A stretch of DNA of 64,000 nucleotides from Synanceia verrucosa (Eukaryota > Chordata > Actinopteri > Perciformes > Synanceiidae), in assembly GCA_029721515.1 (NCBI GenBank), contig JAQQSB010001539.1, positions 1 to 64,000 on the forward strand, written 5' to 3'. The translations under genes were made by a program, and so were the position numbers. The notes under the pieces were generated by a model. That model was not told where the DNA came from, did not search any database, and saw nothing but the letters and a program-made list of their open reading frames with translations. Every line of letters starts with the position of its first letter. Position 1 is the first letter of the stretch. Of this stretch, positions 45,410 to 57,853 are shown piece by piece.

Positions 45410-46746
45410 TATTCTTAGAGCCTTGGTGGTACATGGAAAAAGACAGCAAAATAAAGAATTTAGTTGAAAAGTCTTTTTCTCAGAAAGCTTGTGTGATTTT
45501 TGTTGTCCTGTGAAGAAGCACAAAACGAGTGGGCTTCATTGCTGTTGTTCACAAACCAACAGGTGACTTCATGATAGCTCCGTCCACTCGTTATATACAG
45601 TCTATGGTCTGATTACAGCATATTAACAAACATCAAGAGTGAACTTCTGTTGTTTTCACTAAATTTCCACCAATGAGGTCTTGTATAATGAATCTGTGAA
45701 ATAAAACTTTCATGGTACACAGAGGGGTAGTTACTGAGTCACTGAGGGTGGGCAGTGTATAGTCATGGTAACAATTAGCCATCAGCAATAGTAACATGAA
45801 GTAATCTACCTAGGTTTGGCAGCCCCAATGTCAAGTTGAAAAAGTAAAAATTGGCAAAAATCTGCACAGATTCCAAATTAATCTGAGTTGAGGCCTTGCT
45901 TATTGCTTTGATCAGAGCCTCCACCAACAACAGTATAGGGTTTTTACTGTTCAAGCTTTGCACAGGACACGTTTGAGGGTCCTGCAATAGTGGGTCTCAG
46001 GGGGACGCCTCTAGACCTCACAAATCTTGATCATGTGTCATACTACGGTGCACTAACTGTACTGGTAGCATCTCTCCATACAAAAGAGTGACAACAGAGG
46101 GTGAGACCCTCCGATTGGATAGAGGACACACGAGGTACCACCTGAATCAGTGTGCTAAAGCCTCCATATCCACTAGAACAGGAGTATCAAACTCCATTTC
46201 ATTGAAGGCCACATTAGCGTTATGGTTATTATTGGTTTTTGGTAATGACTTTGAACTATCCATATATTTTAAGTATAACAAGGCTAAATGTTTCTGATAT
46301 ACAGCTTGTAGTGTTAAAAGCAGCAAGGTCACTATATAGACTCATTAATATCTCACAGGTGTGATGTTAGTGAATTTTATAAAAGACTAAAGATTGAATG
46401 CAGATATCAGTCCAGTTGGTCCTTCAGAATAAACTCTATACATCTGGCTGGCTCATTGTCTTTCTTCATAAAGCTAGTCAAGCTTGCACTGAGTATTTAT
46501 TCTTATACATACGGTGTGTCAAAATAAAGGTCTCATGTTAATAAACATAGTTCTATGAACAGACAAAAAGGGCTTTTATTTTGAAATTAGAGCAGGAAGT
46601 CTTGAGTAAGAATAACACTTAATGGATTGTTTTATCTATGTCTGCTATTGTTGCTTGTTGTGTTGTTTTGCTATTATTGTATTTTGCAGACACACTGGAG
46701 GCAGGTGGAAATGAGACATCCAGGATACAGACAGCCAGTTTAACCA

Positions 46747-47070
46747 GTGTACCTCAAAAGGGGTCAGATTGATTTCAACTGGAAAAGAAGATGGCCCAGT
46801 GTTCAGCTGAAATGGAGGGATTGTCCATCCTACCACCAGGATCTGACGACGAGCAATGATGTTAATAAAGGGGAGCCATCACTGAGACAACAAGTGTCTG
46901 CTGCACTCCCTGGTCAAGCTGAAGGTCCACTGCATCGGCTCCAACCAGGAGACTACGTGGTCATGAAAGACTTCAGAAGGAAAAGATGGAAACACAGATG
47001 CTGGCAAGGCCCGTTCCAGATCCTCCTCACCACGGACACAACAGTGAAGGTTGCAGAAAGAGCAACATGA
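46747..47070 (+). pseudogene. Endogenous retrovirus integrase C-terminal remnant (copy C)
   Basis: Best preserved of the three: 107 residues with LQPGDYVVMKDFRRKRW and WQGPFQILL, then a stop after AERAT. The next codons in frame read IYTSHCK, so the stop falls inside what was a longer protein. Upstream, stops separate it from any catalytic core. Downstream are stop-rich sequence, then MGIVPMETTEVFSPH (no known domain), and a polypurine-like tract at 47903. It is a relic with no coding capacity for a working enzyme. Confidence 0.75.
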
Positions 47071-47902
47071 ATCTACACGTCCCACTGCAAAAGTACCAGC
47101 TCCAACTGACCCACCACCTGGAGATCCACAATATCAGGAGGAGGTAAAAGCGCTCCCTGCTACATGTGACGTGCCAAGTCACCAACTGAACAGATGGTGA
47201 AAGTAAACGCTCTGTTTCAACGAAACCATGATGCCAGAACAGCGGACAAGAAACAAAGAAATCTAAAGACATCTGCACCAGCATACAGTCAACTTTTCAA
47301 CATTTTCATAAATATTCATGTGATTATAATGCCTTTATGATGATTCTAATGTCTGTTTATTCTGTGTTACAACCAGGTTCACTGCAAGCCCAGAATGGGG
47401 ATCGTTCCCATGGAGACCACGGAGGTGTTTTCCCCTCATCTGACACCGATGGGGTTTTTCTCCTCTGGGCTCTATGAGAGGGTCATTCAGGAATTTTTCC
47501 CTAGAAAAGGGTTTTTACCTGAATTTGCGGTGTAACCATTGATAGGTGTGACCTCTGAGAAGAACTGAGATGCATTGGATCTGTTTGTTTTACAGCATGG
47601 ACATTTGAGAATCATAAAGTTATAATGAAGAGTCTTTTCTTTCATCGTGGATGATGGTTGTTATCTGTACTGATTAATATACAGTAATGTAATATCACTT
47701 GTGTAATTCTACAATCCCCGTTCTGTCTGTCTCAGCTTTGCTATAAACAGAGAGTTCTATTCTCGCAAGAACAAATGCAACTTTTTTTTTTCCTGTTACT
47801 GACATCTTAATGATGTTAGATCTTGACAACCTGCGGAAGGTTCAATTTGATGTTTGATGCTTTCAGTAAACTTTGTATTTACTTAGGTGTTCCTGTAGGA
47901 AC

Positions 47903-47916
47903 AAAAGGGAGGAAAT
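47903..47916 (+). other. Candidate polypurine tract of the ERV remnant (copy C)
   Basis: AAAAGGGAGGAAA followed by TGTGATAGAAATT, as in copies A and B. Suggests where the 3' LTR began. Confidence 0.35.
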
Positions 47917-48497
47917 GTGATAGAAATTTAGCATGTCAAATGTCAAATGTCATGATTGTAGGTAATTCTGTTGTTGAGCTCGATGACTTAGAAAATGCAG
48001 AGTTCAAAGGTCAATAGTTCAAAGCAGGACTGGCATAGAGCCCTTAGACTGACATCATACTATCCTCCTTGATAAGACCTTTCCGATGATGTATTTGGTT
48101 TACCTCTATGACAAAATTTAAAGCTTTACCTTTCTTGACCAACCCCTAGTGTCAGGTATAGATTTCAAGAGGCCATGAATGGTCACCTGCATAAAAATGA
48201 TTAAAAGCTGTTTTGGTTGACATAGTGGACAAATGTCTTAGTGACAATTTAGTTTTGGCTTATTATAAGTCACAAATGTCATTTCAGGCCACTTATACCA
48301 TGTTTTGTGTTGATAATCAGTAGTTTTTCACTTACCCCACCCCTAACCCTGATCAGTTGCATTGTATCTGAAGAATCCAGTGTCTGGGTGATCCTCCATG
48401 AAAATGATGGTTGTTTATGAATTCTACTTTATATTACTTTGTATAAATGGGTTGATATTACTTCATATGAATGGCTCTTGTACATACTCCCACTTAC

Positions 48498-48900
48498 CTC
48501 AGTTATCATCACGGTGTCCGTTTCCACTGCTTCACTGTCAACATCCAGCTCTACATTCCACCAAAACCATCAGGACCTTCAATCCTCTGATGCCCACCTC
48601 CTCTCCCTTTCACACAGAACCAAGAACCGGACCTGGGGCTTTTACTGTTGCTGCCCCCACACTCTGCCCATAAACATTCACACCTGCTCAGACCTACCCA
48701 GAATCAAATCCCTGGAAAAAACTCACTTATTCAGAATTGCTTTTAATGTTTGATTGCTTTTATATAGATACTGTTATGATCTTTTCAAATATTGTGCTTT
48801 TATGTCACCTTTGATGTACAGTGTCTTTGAGTAACAGGTAACGTGACAGGCAATCTGTTCATAAAATGTATTATTATTAAAATATAATTGTTAGCCAAAA
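48498..48900 (+). mobile_element. LINE C-terminal fragment (Jockey/L2-like)
   Basis: Frames here contain TVAAPTLCP and SLEKTHLFRIAFNV, which resemble the 'AAPTLWNSLP...LKTHLF' ending of L2-type LINE proteins, with frameshifts. A 3' UTR with TTATTATTAAAA follows. It replaces the end of R copy C. Confidence 0.55.
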
Positions 48901-49029
48901 CTAAATGAGGACTAACTGGGTCACACTCACCAGTTTCACATATTGATCATGTCAAAATAAATATCATGGGGATGATAAAATAATACAATTTCATTTACAT
49001 TTTTTATTAAAGAAAACACAATATACTGA

Positions 49030-49066
49030 AACACACACACACTCACACACACACACACACACACAG
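49030..49066. repeat. CA microsatellite
   Basis: ACACACACACACTCACACACAC-type run of about 36 bases. Confidence 0.9.
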
Positions 49067-50690
49067 GTCTTGCCACTGAGAAAACATAAGGGAATAGAGG
49101 TTAGTCAGTAGTAATATCCATATGAACATTTTAGAAAGTTTATATTACGATATGTTAATGTTAACTCACATTAACTTCTATGCATTGATAAATAACCAAA
49201 GCTAGATTTGCTGTTATGTGAGGTACTTGTTTCTATTTTTCATTTGTTTTAATTAGTCAGACTACATGTCTGTTTTGCTCCTATTTTGTTGTAATTGTTT
49301 ATTTTGTACTGTGTTACTTTGTTATTTTCCAGTATGGAGCTGAAAAAAATCTCAAAAGTTAGTGGAGAATTACAGTAAAACCAGTGTTGTTTTAGGCAGC
49401 CATTTTAGATTTAGTCTTAAGTCTTTTGGAATGAAAATACTTTTTAGTTTTGGTGACATTTTAGTCATTTCTATATGTGATAGTTTTTGTCTAGTTTTAG
49501 TCATTTTTAGTTAAAAGAAAACAAAGGATTCGTCTTTTTAAAAATAAAAATCATTCAGATCAATGTATTAGAAACTGGACTTAAGGATGACAGGTTGTAT
49601 CAATTGTTCCAGTTCATAAAACAACAGTTAACCTTAATGCTTCTGTATAATAACCAGGGCCCAGTTTTTCAAAAGGAATCCACTCAGATTTTGGATAACG
49701 GATTGGATCAAATCTTGAAAATGGCTTTTTTAAAAGAAAAAACGGATTATGTAATCAGATTAGATCATGTAATCCAATCTGGGTTTTGATGTGGATCAAA
49801 CCTTTGGTTTGGGTCTTTCAGAGCTTTTAGTAGGATTGGGATCACTTTGATCCAAAAAATCTGGATTAAACTGATCCCATCAGAAGGGTGGATTCAGCAT
49901 GGATTTCAGGCCCAAAATGTGATGTGTAGCATAAATAGTGTAGAGCAGATTAGTCAATCATTAATTAATATCAAATTATGTATTTATAAACAATATCTTT
50001 ACGTTATTGATCATAAACCAAAAATTGCCTTTAATAGTAGAAATTATCAGGGCGCCACCCAGTTTTGCTAAAACAGGGAAAACTTGTGAATTTGACATTA
50101 ATTAATAGAGTCTCTTAATCTCAGGGTGCTACAGAGTTCTTGACCTAGTGTACAGTGATTCAATTACTTTATATACACACACAAATCAACTAACCATGTT
50201 CTTTATAAATGAGATGTTTATTTGACAAACTACAACCAGACTACTACTGTAACAGAAAATAACTAATAATAAATGTTTAGTTTGACGAACTAAATGACCA
50301 GGTTACTAACAGAAATAAGAAAATATAAAAAACATGGGAAAACATGGGATTGACTCATCGTGACCAAAATGGAATGAATGATTACACAAAAGTTTAAGGA
50401 TGAATGATGAATTGATTCAATGTGACCAGTTTAATTCAGTGGTGGTTATCTAGACCAAATTAAGAATTAGGTTGTTAACAAAATTTGGTTTAGGTTTGGT
50501 GTACCGTTCAGCAGTTGAGAGTTTGAGAGGCATCAGAGAAGATTGTGAGTAATTTACTATTCAGAGTTGGTTTAGCATTTTATTGAAATCTTACGAAATA
50601 TTATTAAGTTTTCTGGATTAAGCCCTAAATTCAGGCCATTTAATTTAGCGTCTAATCATCACACTCTTTAATATCTGTAAGATGTATATG
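49067..50690. other. No gene recognised
   Basis: A/T-rich DNA with short imperfect repeats (GGATT/GATCAAA words at 49670-49880) but no frames, splice-bounded exons or element ends that I can support. Confidence 0.5.
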
Positions 50691-50800
50691 CATTATATCA
50701 CCGTTCCTGGATGGATGGGAGTGAGGAGTGGCGGCAGGTTTTGTCTGGATCTGCTGGATCTCTGCAGGTGACTTCGGCTTGAACTTCACCAGTTGCTCTT

Positions 50801-50938
50801 TCGGGCATCGGTGGACATCTCTGGACATCTCTGGACAGTTCTGGACAGCTCTGGACATCTTTGGTCATCTCTGGACAGTTCTGGACAGCTCTGGACATCT
50901 TTGGTCGTCTCTGAACATCTCTGGTTGACATGGCTCCA
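50801..50938 (+). repeat. 10 bp minisatellite with 40 bp higher-order unit
   Basis: Ten-base words CTGGACATCT, CTGGACAGTT, CTGGACAGCT and TTGGTCATCT follow one another. The four-word block of 40 bp occurs twice in a row (50831-50870, 50871-50910) with one change. The minus strand reads as a ten-residue repeat (MSRAVQNCPE-like). Confidence 0.85.
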
Positions 50939-52284
50939 TCTCAGTCTCTCTCTGTCTGTCTCTCCTCTTCACAGCATAGTCTCTGTGCCCTTGCTTCAAT
51001 TCTTCCCCCCTCTTTGTTGGTGGGGGAGGTCGGCTGGATTCACACCAACGTGTCGACCGACAGTCTTTTCTTCTTTTAAGTTTCTTCATGACGGCTGGAG
51101 TCATTTTCTGCAGCCTGTGTCTGAGCAGAGGAGCTGGCTCACATTTTCAGGGCAAAGGAGGAGACAGAGGAGACAAGATGGTCTTGATGCAGGATGCAGA
51201 GTTGGAAGGTTCTGGATAGGCTGTTCTTCATGCCGTGAGGTGCTGGGTTCTGAGGAGGCCATTCAGAGGCAGCATTCAGAGTCTTTCAGTCATATCTGGA
51301 GCAGGTTGAAGGTTCTGGAGAGGTTGCTCTTCATGCCATGAGGCGCTGGGCCTGCGGTGGGACAGCATGTCTCTGTCTCTGGGTCATCATTGTTTCCCTC
51401 CCCCTCCCAGCATGTGGGAGAGGGAGAACAGAGATGCAGTGGAGAGGATGAAGACCAGAACTTGACTGGCTGAAGGACTGAAGAAGAGTAGCGCCAGCGC
51501 TCAGACCAGCGGGGGCTCTTTATTATCTTTGCTGATGGTCCAGTGGGGTGTGACCACTGGTCCATCCCCATCCACCAAGTTAACTGAGATGATATTCTTT
51601 TAACTTATTTAATATTAATACTGCTGTGTTTTACTTTATTAAAGTTTCTCTACATGGAAGCTCGCTCTCTCTGCTGCAGATCAATACCAAACACCTTATA
51701 ATAGGAAACCACAGAACAAAACTTGACCAATTGAATCAAAATTAATCAACAAATTAAATAACACAGATGAACCATGGTATCAGAGCATGTAGGAAGGTGT
51801 TTTACAACAGGCATATCTATGTATGATTGTGTCTGTAGAGTTAATCCACAACCAATCCCACATGTCACATTTAGTCCTTATCAGAAGGAGGAAAAGGAAG
51901 AGGATCTGTGTGGAGACTGATGTTTGACATTGTCACAGTGATACTTATATGACAGTAGCTGAGGAATGAAAGCATAGTTAACCATTAAAATCTTAATGTA
52001 ATGTTCTGTTCCAGGCAGGGAGAAAGGAAGAGGCCACATTAAGCTTTGGATGTGTCTGGCAGGATTAAAGCAGGAATGTGGGGCAATAAACTCCTCCTCC
52101 TGGTGTATGTCCTGGAGTTCCTTGGGTCAGAGAGGAGGAACTGGTCTTATCTGTTTATTCTGCCAGTCATAAAACTTAAGCCTTTAGCACTTAGGTGTCA
52201 CATAGTGTCAGACGGATTTCCTGGGGAAATACTCAGAAATGAGAAGAGTTGAGTTCATTATTTTATAATCATTGATATGCTACA
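50939..52284. other. No gene recognised; partly repeated
   Basis: 51210-51355 contains two imperfect copies of a segment with CTTCATGCCGTGAGGTGCTGGG / CTTCATGCCATGAGGCGCTGGG. An open frame at 50793-51341 crosses the minisatellite and has no recognisable domain, so I do not call it a gene. ACTTTATTAAAGTTTCTCTAC at about 51637 could be an LTR or SINE end. Confidence 0.4.
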
Positions 52285-52506
52285 GTGGTTTGTCTGTTTT
52301 TCTTTGTTGATGCTCTGTTGTCTAGTTTGTTGTTAATGCAGATGTCATCCTCTGTTTACACTGCAAAACAAATCTACCTACAGGTACAAATAAAGTCACC
52401 TAACCTCACCTATAAAACAATCAAATCACATCCACATCCAGGGCTGTAAATAACACCATACAAGTGGAGCAGTGCCTCAGTAATGTCAGGCAGTGGTCCT
52501 TACTCC
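52285..52506 (-). repeat. 222 bp copy of the KDZ 3' flank and Rex-like 3' UTR
   Basis: Near-identical to 59479-59701 in the same direction, running from the KDZ TAAGGACCACTGCC across the Rex-like LINE tail to GTGGTTTG. The Tx1 3' tail (T run at 52507-52520) lies between them. It is absent at the corresponding place of the left arm. Confidence 0.8.
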
Positions 52507-52984
52507 TTTTTTTTTTTTTTAAGTACAATTTTATTAAATAGAAGTGCATCAATTACAGTATACAGTTACAATATACAATGAATACGACACTTGTGCCACG
52601 AGTTACATAACATCATCATCACTGCCATTCATTAATTAGAAAATTTAAAATTAGTCCATTTTGAAAAAAAAAAAAAAGTTAAGAAACAAGGTTGAGTTTA
52701 TTCCAGGGGAGGGACTGGATCTTATCTAGAGTTCTCCTCCTTCTCAAGTCAGTTAAAACGTGTTTCACCACGGTATCGCTGTCCATCACTGTCTGTTTCA
52801 GGACCATAACGCACCTTGTTATCCACAGTTTATCACATACAATACTAATAATCAGTTGAAAAAGTTCTCATTTGTTTGTTTAATATTCCGTACATTACTG
52901 ATTTATAACTGACTTCAGGTGCCAGGCCGAGACCCTGCAGCTGGGACCAGACCTCCTGAGCTCGGTAACAGTCCATAACAGTCC
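52507..52984 (-). mobile_element. Tx1-like LINE 3' end (right copy)
   Basis: Counterpart of 21410-21900, with a cleaner 14-base poly(A) on the minus strand directly before the 222 bp repeat. Confidence 0.6.
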
Positions 52985-53240
52985 ATCTTACTTATTTTAT
53001 CAATCATACCCATTTACTATTTATATTAATATGATTATTACAATTATGTTAATCCCCCAACCCCCTCAACATTACATTTCCAGTTTCCATGTTTAGATTG
53101 TGTTTTTAAAAGAGATTAGATTATTTGGTATTGATGCATGGAATTTGTTGTCTTTGAATAGTGGCTTTATCTCGTACTGTACACAGCATATATCCATGAG
53201 AATTCATTTCTCCAGTAGTGTATGGATATCAGCTAATATT
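52985..53240. repeat. 260 bp repeat segment, copy 3 (inverted)
   Basis: Reverse complement of 21150-21409 and 22921-23177. Confidence 0.85.
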
Positions 53241-54920
53241 TTATTTTATTTTTATTTTTTTTTTTATTTTCCAGTGAGGTATTTTCAACACCTCACTGGA
53301 AACATGCCACGTACCGGCCTGCTTCAAGACATCCGCTGTCATCCCTGTTCCCAAGAAGCTGAGGACAACAGGTCTCAATGACTACAGACCCGTCGCCTTG
53401 ACCTCTGTGGTTATGAAGTCATTTGAGCGCCTCATGCTTCCACACATCAAAGACATTACTGACTCACACCTGGACCCCCTGCAGTTCGCCTACAGAGCCA
53501 ACAGGTCTGTAGATGATGCAGTTAACCTGGCCTTGCATTTCATCCTTCAGCACCTGGACTCCCCAGGATCCTATGCCAGGATCCTGTTTGTGGATTTCAG
53601 CTCTGCCTTCAACACTATCATCCCAGCTGTCCTGCAGGACAAGCTCTCCCAGCTGAACGTGCCAGACTCCACCTGCAGGTGGATCACAGACTTCCTGTCT
53701 GACAGGAGGCAGCATGTGAAGCTGGGAAAACACATCTCTGACTCCCGGACTATCAGCACTGGATCCCCTCAGGGCTGTGTTCTTTCCCCTCTGCTCTTCT
53801 CCCTGTACACCAACAGTTGCACCTCCAGTCACCAGTCTGTCAAGCTCCTGAAGTTCGCGGACGACACAACCCTCATTGGGCTCATCTCTGATGGAGATGA
53901 GTCCACCTACAGGAGGGAGACAGACCGTCTGGCGTCCTGGTGCAGCTTGAACAATCTGGAGCTCAATGCTTTAAAGACAGTGGAGATGATTGTGGACTTC
54001 AGAAGGAACTCAGCCCCGCTCACACTCACCCTCATCACCCTGAGAGACTCTCCAGTGGTCACTGTGGAGTCCTTCTGCTTCCTGGGCACCATCATCACCC
54101 AGGACCTCAAGTGGGAGCTGAACATCAGCTCTCTCACCAAAAAAGCCCAACAGAGGATGTACTTCCTGCGGCAGCTGAGAAAGTTCAACCTGCCAGTGAA
54201 GATGATGGTGCACTTCTACACCTCCATCATCGAGTCCATCCTCACCTCCTCCATCACCATCTGGTACGCTGCAGCTACTGCCAAGGACAAGTGCAGACTG
54301 CAGCGTATCATCCGCTCTGCTGAGAAGGTCATTGGCTGCAGTCTGCCTTCCCTCCAGGACCTGTACACCTCCAGGACTCTGAGGCGTGCAGGTAAGATTG
54401 TGGCCGATCCCTCCCACCCTGGACACAAACTCTTTCAAACATTACCTTCTGGCAGGAGGCTTCGGTCCATCAAGACCAGAACCTCACGCCACAAGAACAG
54501 TTTCTTCCCGTCTGCCACCGGCTTCAGAAACAAGGTCCAGGTCCCCCGCTGACACCCCCTCCTCATAGACTGTACGTTACATTAAGGTGTTCATTAATGC
54601 ACATCACCGGCACTGTTGCTGGTCATGCTGCACATCCACACCATAAAGTTGCACTCAAAACCTATATAAATGTAAATATCAATGTAAATATCTTGCACTC
54701 CAAACATTCTTGTACAAAATACGTTAATTCCGTGGCTCTGTTTCTTGCACTGTTACACTGTTACTTGTTTTGCACGACTACACTCTTACTTTATATATTT
54801 TATATTTGTATCTTCTACTTTATCTTGTTTTTTCTATATTTATGTTGCACCAACCCACCAGAACAAATTCCTTGTATTGTGTTAACTATACCTGGCAATA
54901 AATCTTTTTCTGATCTGATC
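53241..54920 (+). mobile_element. L2-like LINE, 5'-truncated (right copy)
   Basis: Begins with an ATTTT-rich run and the hairpin CCAGTGAGGT-ATTTTCAAC-ACCTCACTGG, then RT. The 3' UTR is complete here and ends in GGCAATAAATCTTTTTCTGATCTGATC, a tail typical of L2-type elements. Confidence 0.8.
53398..54552 (+). CDS. L2-like LINE reverse transcriptase fragment (right copy)
   Basis: 384 codons with the same motifs as the left copy: RILFVDFSSAFNTI, GSPQGCVLSPLLF, FADDTTLIG and the C-terminal RTSRHKNSFFPSATG. It keeps QRII after DKCRL, which the left copy lost. The frame is shifted relative to the first RT residues (IRCHPCSQEAEDN at 53330 is the frameshifted form of the SAIIPVPKK region), so the N-terminal 25 or so residues of the RT block are out of frame here but in frame in the left copy. 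Each copy therefore has a different single lesion. No endonuclease, so not autonomous. Confidence 0.8.
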   Translation: MTSVVMKSFERLMLPHIKDITDSHLDPLQFAYRANRSVDDAVNLALHFILQHLDSPGSYARILFVDFSSAFNTIIPAVLQDKLSQLNVPDSTCRWITDFLSDRRQHVKLGKHISDSRTISTGSPQGCVLSPLLFSLYTNSCTSSHQSVKLLKFADDTTLIGLISDGDESTYRRETDRLASWCSLNNLELNALKTVEMIVDFRRNSAPLTLTLITLRDSPVVTVESFCFLGTIITQDLKWELNISSLTKKAQQRMYFLRQLRKFNLPVKMMVHFYTSIIESILTSSITIWYAAATAKDKCRLQRIIRSAEKVIGCSLPSLQDLYTSRTLRRAGKIVADPSHPGHKLFQTLPSGRRLRSIKTRTSRHKNSFFPSATGFRNKVQVPR

Positions 54921-55059
54921 TATTCTGATAAGAAGGTGTTGCTGCGTCTCATCTTCATTACAGTAAATCATGGGACAGGTTTTAGTTGTAACATAACAAC
55001 TCCATGACACAACAGCTCTTACAGCTAATCTGTTGACAGAGGTGAGCCAACGAACATCC

Positions 55060-57847
55060 CGAGATTTTTGTTTTTTTATATTTTTATAACATCTATACCT
55101 TCACTGTCGGTTAAACATTTATACTTTATCACTCCACCATATTTATTGTTACTTTTATTAAAAATCACTTTACTTGGCCAGTCTTTCCAGTCAATCTTTA
55201 AATGTTGGTATTGGTGGGTAAAATCTCCATACATTAACTTATAGTCTGGGCCTCGTCTGGCTCGGCCTCTTCTTTTCCTCCACATGGAAAGATCACCGAC
55301 CCAGAGAGCGTTCCTGGAAATGGCGGTGGACACGTTCTTCATGAAGGCAATAAGGAGTCTACTTCCCAGCTCTACAGCCCCCAACCCCCCATATTCTCTG
55401 CTTCTATACAATAATTCTCTTTTGTAACCTCTCTGGTTGTACCCCAGACTAAGTTAACACATTGTTTATTTAATTTAATGATCATATTATTTGATGGAGG
55501 GAAGATGTTGGCAAGGAAGAGGAGTTTGAACAGAATGAAGGTTTTTATCATGTTAACTCTTGTTTTATAGTTCGTATCTTTGTTTTCCCATTTTTTAACC
55601 TCCTCTTTGACTTCACATAGCTTACTCTGCCAGTTTCTCTCACTACTATCTCTATGACAGAAAGTTAAGCCCAAAATTTTGATTTCCTGCTTAACTTTAA
55701 CATTTATATTTTGTTTATTACTCTCCATTCCAATCCACTCCTTCTGTTTTATTATTGTTTAATTTGGTACCTGAAGCTAATTCATATAAACTAAGAATAT
55801 TGGTTAAAGCGTCATCTTTTTATAATAACAGTGATATCATCTGCATATCTTGGGTATGAGCCCTATCCTTGTACCTGAAATAAGCCTTTCAGAATTAATC
55901 ATTGTTAAAAGTGGCTTTATGGTTAAAATGTACAAAGCAGGACTGAGAGGACAGCCCTGCTTCACACCTCGATCCACTGTAAAGGGGTCCGTTAAGACCC
56001 CATTAACATTAATGGAGATGTTAGATTTCCAATACAGACATTTCACCATGCTAACGAATTTATCAGGAAAGCTGTAGGCTTCCATTACCGCCCATAGATA
56101 TTCCCTACTAATAAAATCAAAAGCTTTCTGCTGATCTAAACTAATTATATAGAAATATTTTTTTTTTCTGATTTATAAATAATTTCCCTCAGTATACTTA
56201 AATTATCCCACATTAAGCTTCCTTGCACATGTTTGTTCTTTTTCTATTATTTGATCTAATATATCATTTAATCTGTTAGAAATTATTTGAGCTAATATTT
56301 TATAATCTGTATTCATAATGGTTATATGCCTGTAATAGTCCAGGTCAGTCTGGTCTCCTTTTTTAAATAATAAAGATAAAACCCCTTGGTAAAAGGAATT
56401 CCCCATGCAGTCGTCTTTGAGGCCTTCATTGAACATAGAGGTGAGGAGGTTCACCACATGGTCTATATAAAGTTGGTAGAACTCTGTGGGGAGTCCATCT
56501 GGACCAGGGCTTTTGCCAGTGTTCATATGCTGGATTGCTTCCATCACCTCCTCTTTTCTGATTTCTGCAGTCAAGTCATTGAAGTTTAAGGAGCTGAAAG
56601 ACGGGATTGATTCCAATAGGAGCTTAACACATCCTGAGTCTATATCTATTGTTTTATGTGAATCTATGCACAAGTCTTTAATTGCCTCTCTTTTTTGTTT
56701 TTCATCATGAACAAGTAGCCCTTCTCTGTTTTTTATACTTTTAATAAATTTACTTTGCATATGTTTTTTCCTGATTGAATAGCATGAATTAAATTCCCTC
56801 TGTCATCTACATCTGCTTGTTTATAGATACTATATAATAACTCATGGTTAAATATATCAATTTGTCTTTTAATACTTGACATAGTGTCTTCTTCAGTTTT
56901 AGATTTTTGTTTCATATGTTTCACATTAATATATTGTCTCATTAATGTGTCATACTTTATATTCTTTACTTTGTTTAGTTCTCTACATTTAAATTTAAAA
57001 AAAGTTTTTCATCCTTATTATTTCCCATAATTTAATGTCAGATTTGGTCATTATTTTTATTTCTATTATTTTATGTATTTCTTGTTTCAATTCAATCAAT
57101 AAATCTGTGTCTTTTAAACATTGTGTGTTTAGTTTCCAGAAACCTCGATTGACTGAGGAGCCAAATGTCAGACATGTTTTAACAATGAGGTGATCAGAAA
57201 AGTTATTTAGAACAGTTGCACACTGATTTACTTTGAAATGTGATGACACATAAATTCTTGGTTTTAGAGTCGAACCTTGTAAATTCTTTCCCGAGGGGAT
57301 TCACAGCTCGACACACATCTATCAAGTTAGCTTCATTACATATTTCCTTTAAATATTTACCTTCGACACTCAACTTAAACTGAACTGAGCTACATCTGTC
57401 ATTTTCTTCAGTAACTGTATTAAAATCCCCACACACAATGATTTTATAACCCACAAACAATAATTCTCTGAGTCTTTTAAATAAATAGACTTTGTTGACT
57501 CTCTCAGAAGCGGTGTAGACATTTATGATTCCATATTTCTCACCTCAATATGAACAATCTCTCATCAATAGTCTCCCTGGTATTATGTCTCGTCTCCTGA
57601 TGAGAACGTCTTTACTTTTAAAAGATATGTCCACTCCGTCAGCCAGATTTTCACCTATTGATATAAAGGCTTTACCTTTGTGCCACATTTTACAGACGTC
57701 CTCGACATCATCATGAGTGTTTAGTCTCAGTTCTTGGGTGCACAAAATATCAAAGTCAGTGTTCAAAAAATAATTAATTTTTTGATGACGGAAAGAACTT
57801 GATTGAATACCACGAGCGTTCCAGGTGGCAATTTTAAGGACGCTCAT
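55060..57847 (-). pseudogene. Tx1 LINE ORF2 (right copy, disrupted)
   Basis: Same endonuclease and RT as the left copy: start MSVLKIATWNARG, TQELRL, SPGPDGLPTEFYQ, KAFDF.SREYLW region, GVKQGCPLSPALY and YADD. It extends further toward the C-terminus (55728-55372 with KILGLTFCHRDSSERNW, and 55411-55076 with GGLGAVELGSRLLIAFMKNV and DWKDWPSKVIFN), parts deleted on the left. Endonuclease frames 57847-57545 and 57460-57203 are separated by a stop, with further breaks at about 56990 and 56203. It stops near 55060 in an A-rich run next to the L2-like LINE 3' end, so the C-terminal zinc region lies only in the tail at 52507-52984 or is lost. Confidence 0.8.
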
Positions 57848-57853
57848 CGTAAA

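Larger units (their letters stand above)
43879..48497 (-). repeat. Composite repeat R, copy C (inverted body)
   Basis: Reverse complement of copy A from 5396 down to about 721. It lacks the AT microsatellite. It carries an extra block of about 280 bp at 45128-45409 between the Tc1-like element and the rest. It ends at 48497 in the middle of the LTR-like part, where LINE sequence begins. Parts not listed separately (45700-46740, 47100-47900) show no gene. Confidence 0.85.

Noticed and set aside
50793..51341. Possible host gene of 182 codons
   Set aside because: Its first third is the minisatellite and the rest includes an internal imperfect duplication; no known domain or splice signals.
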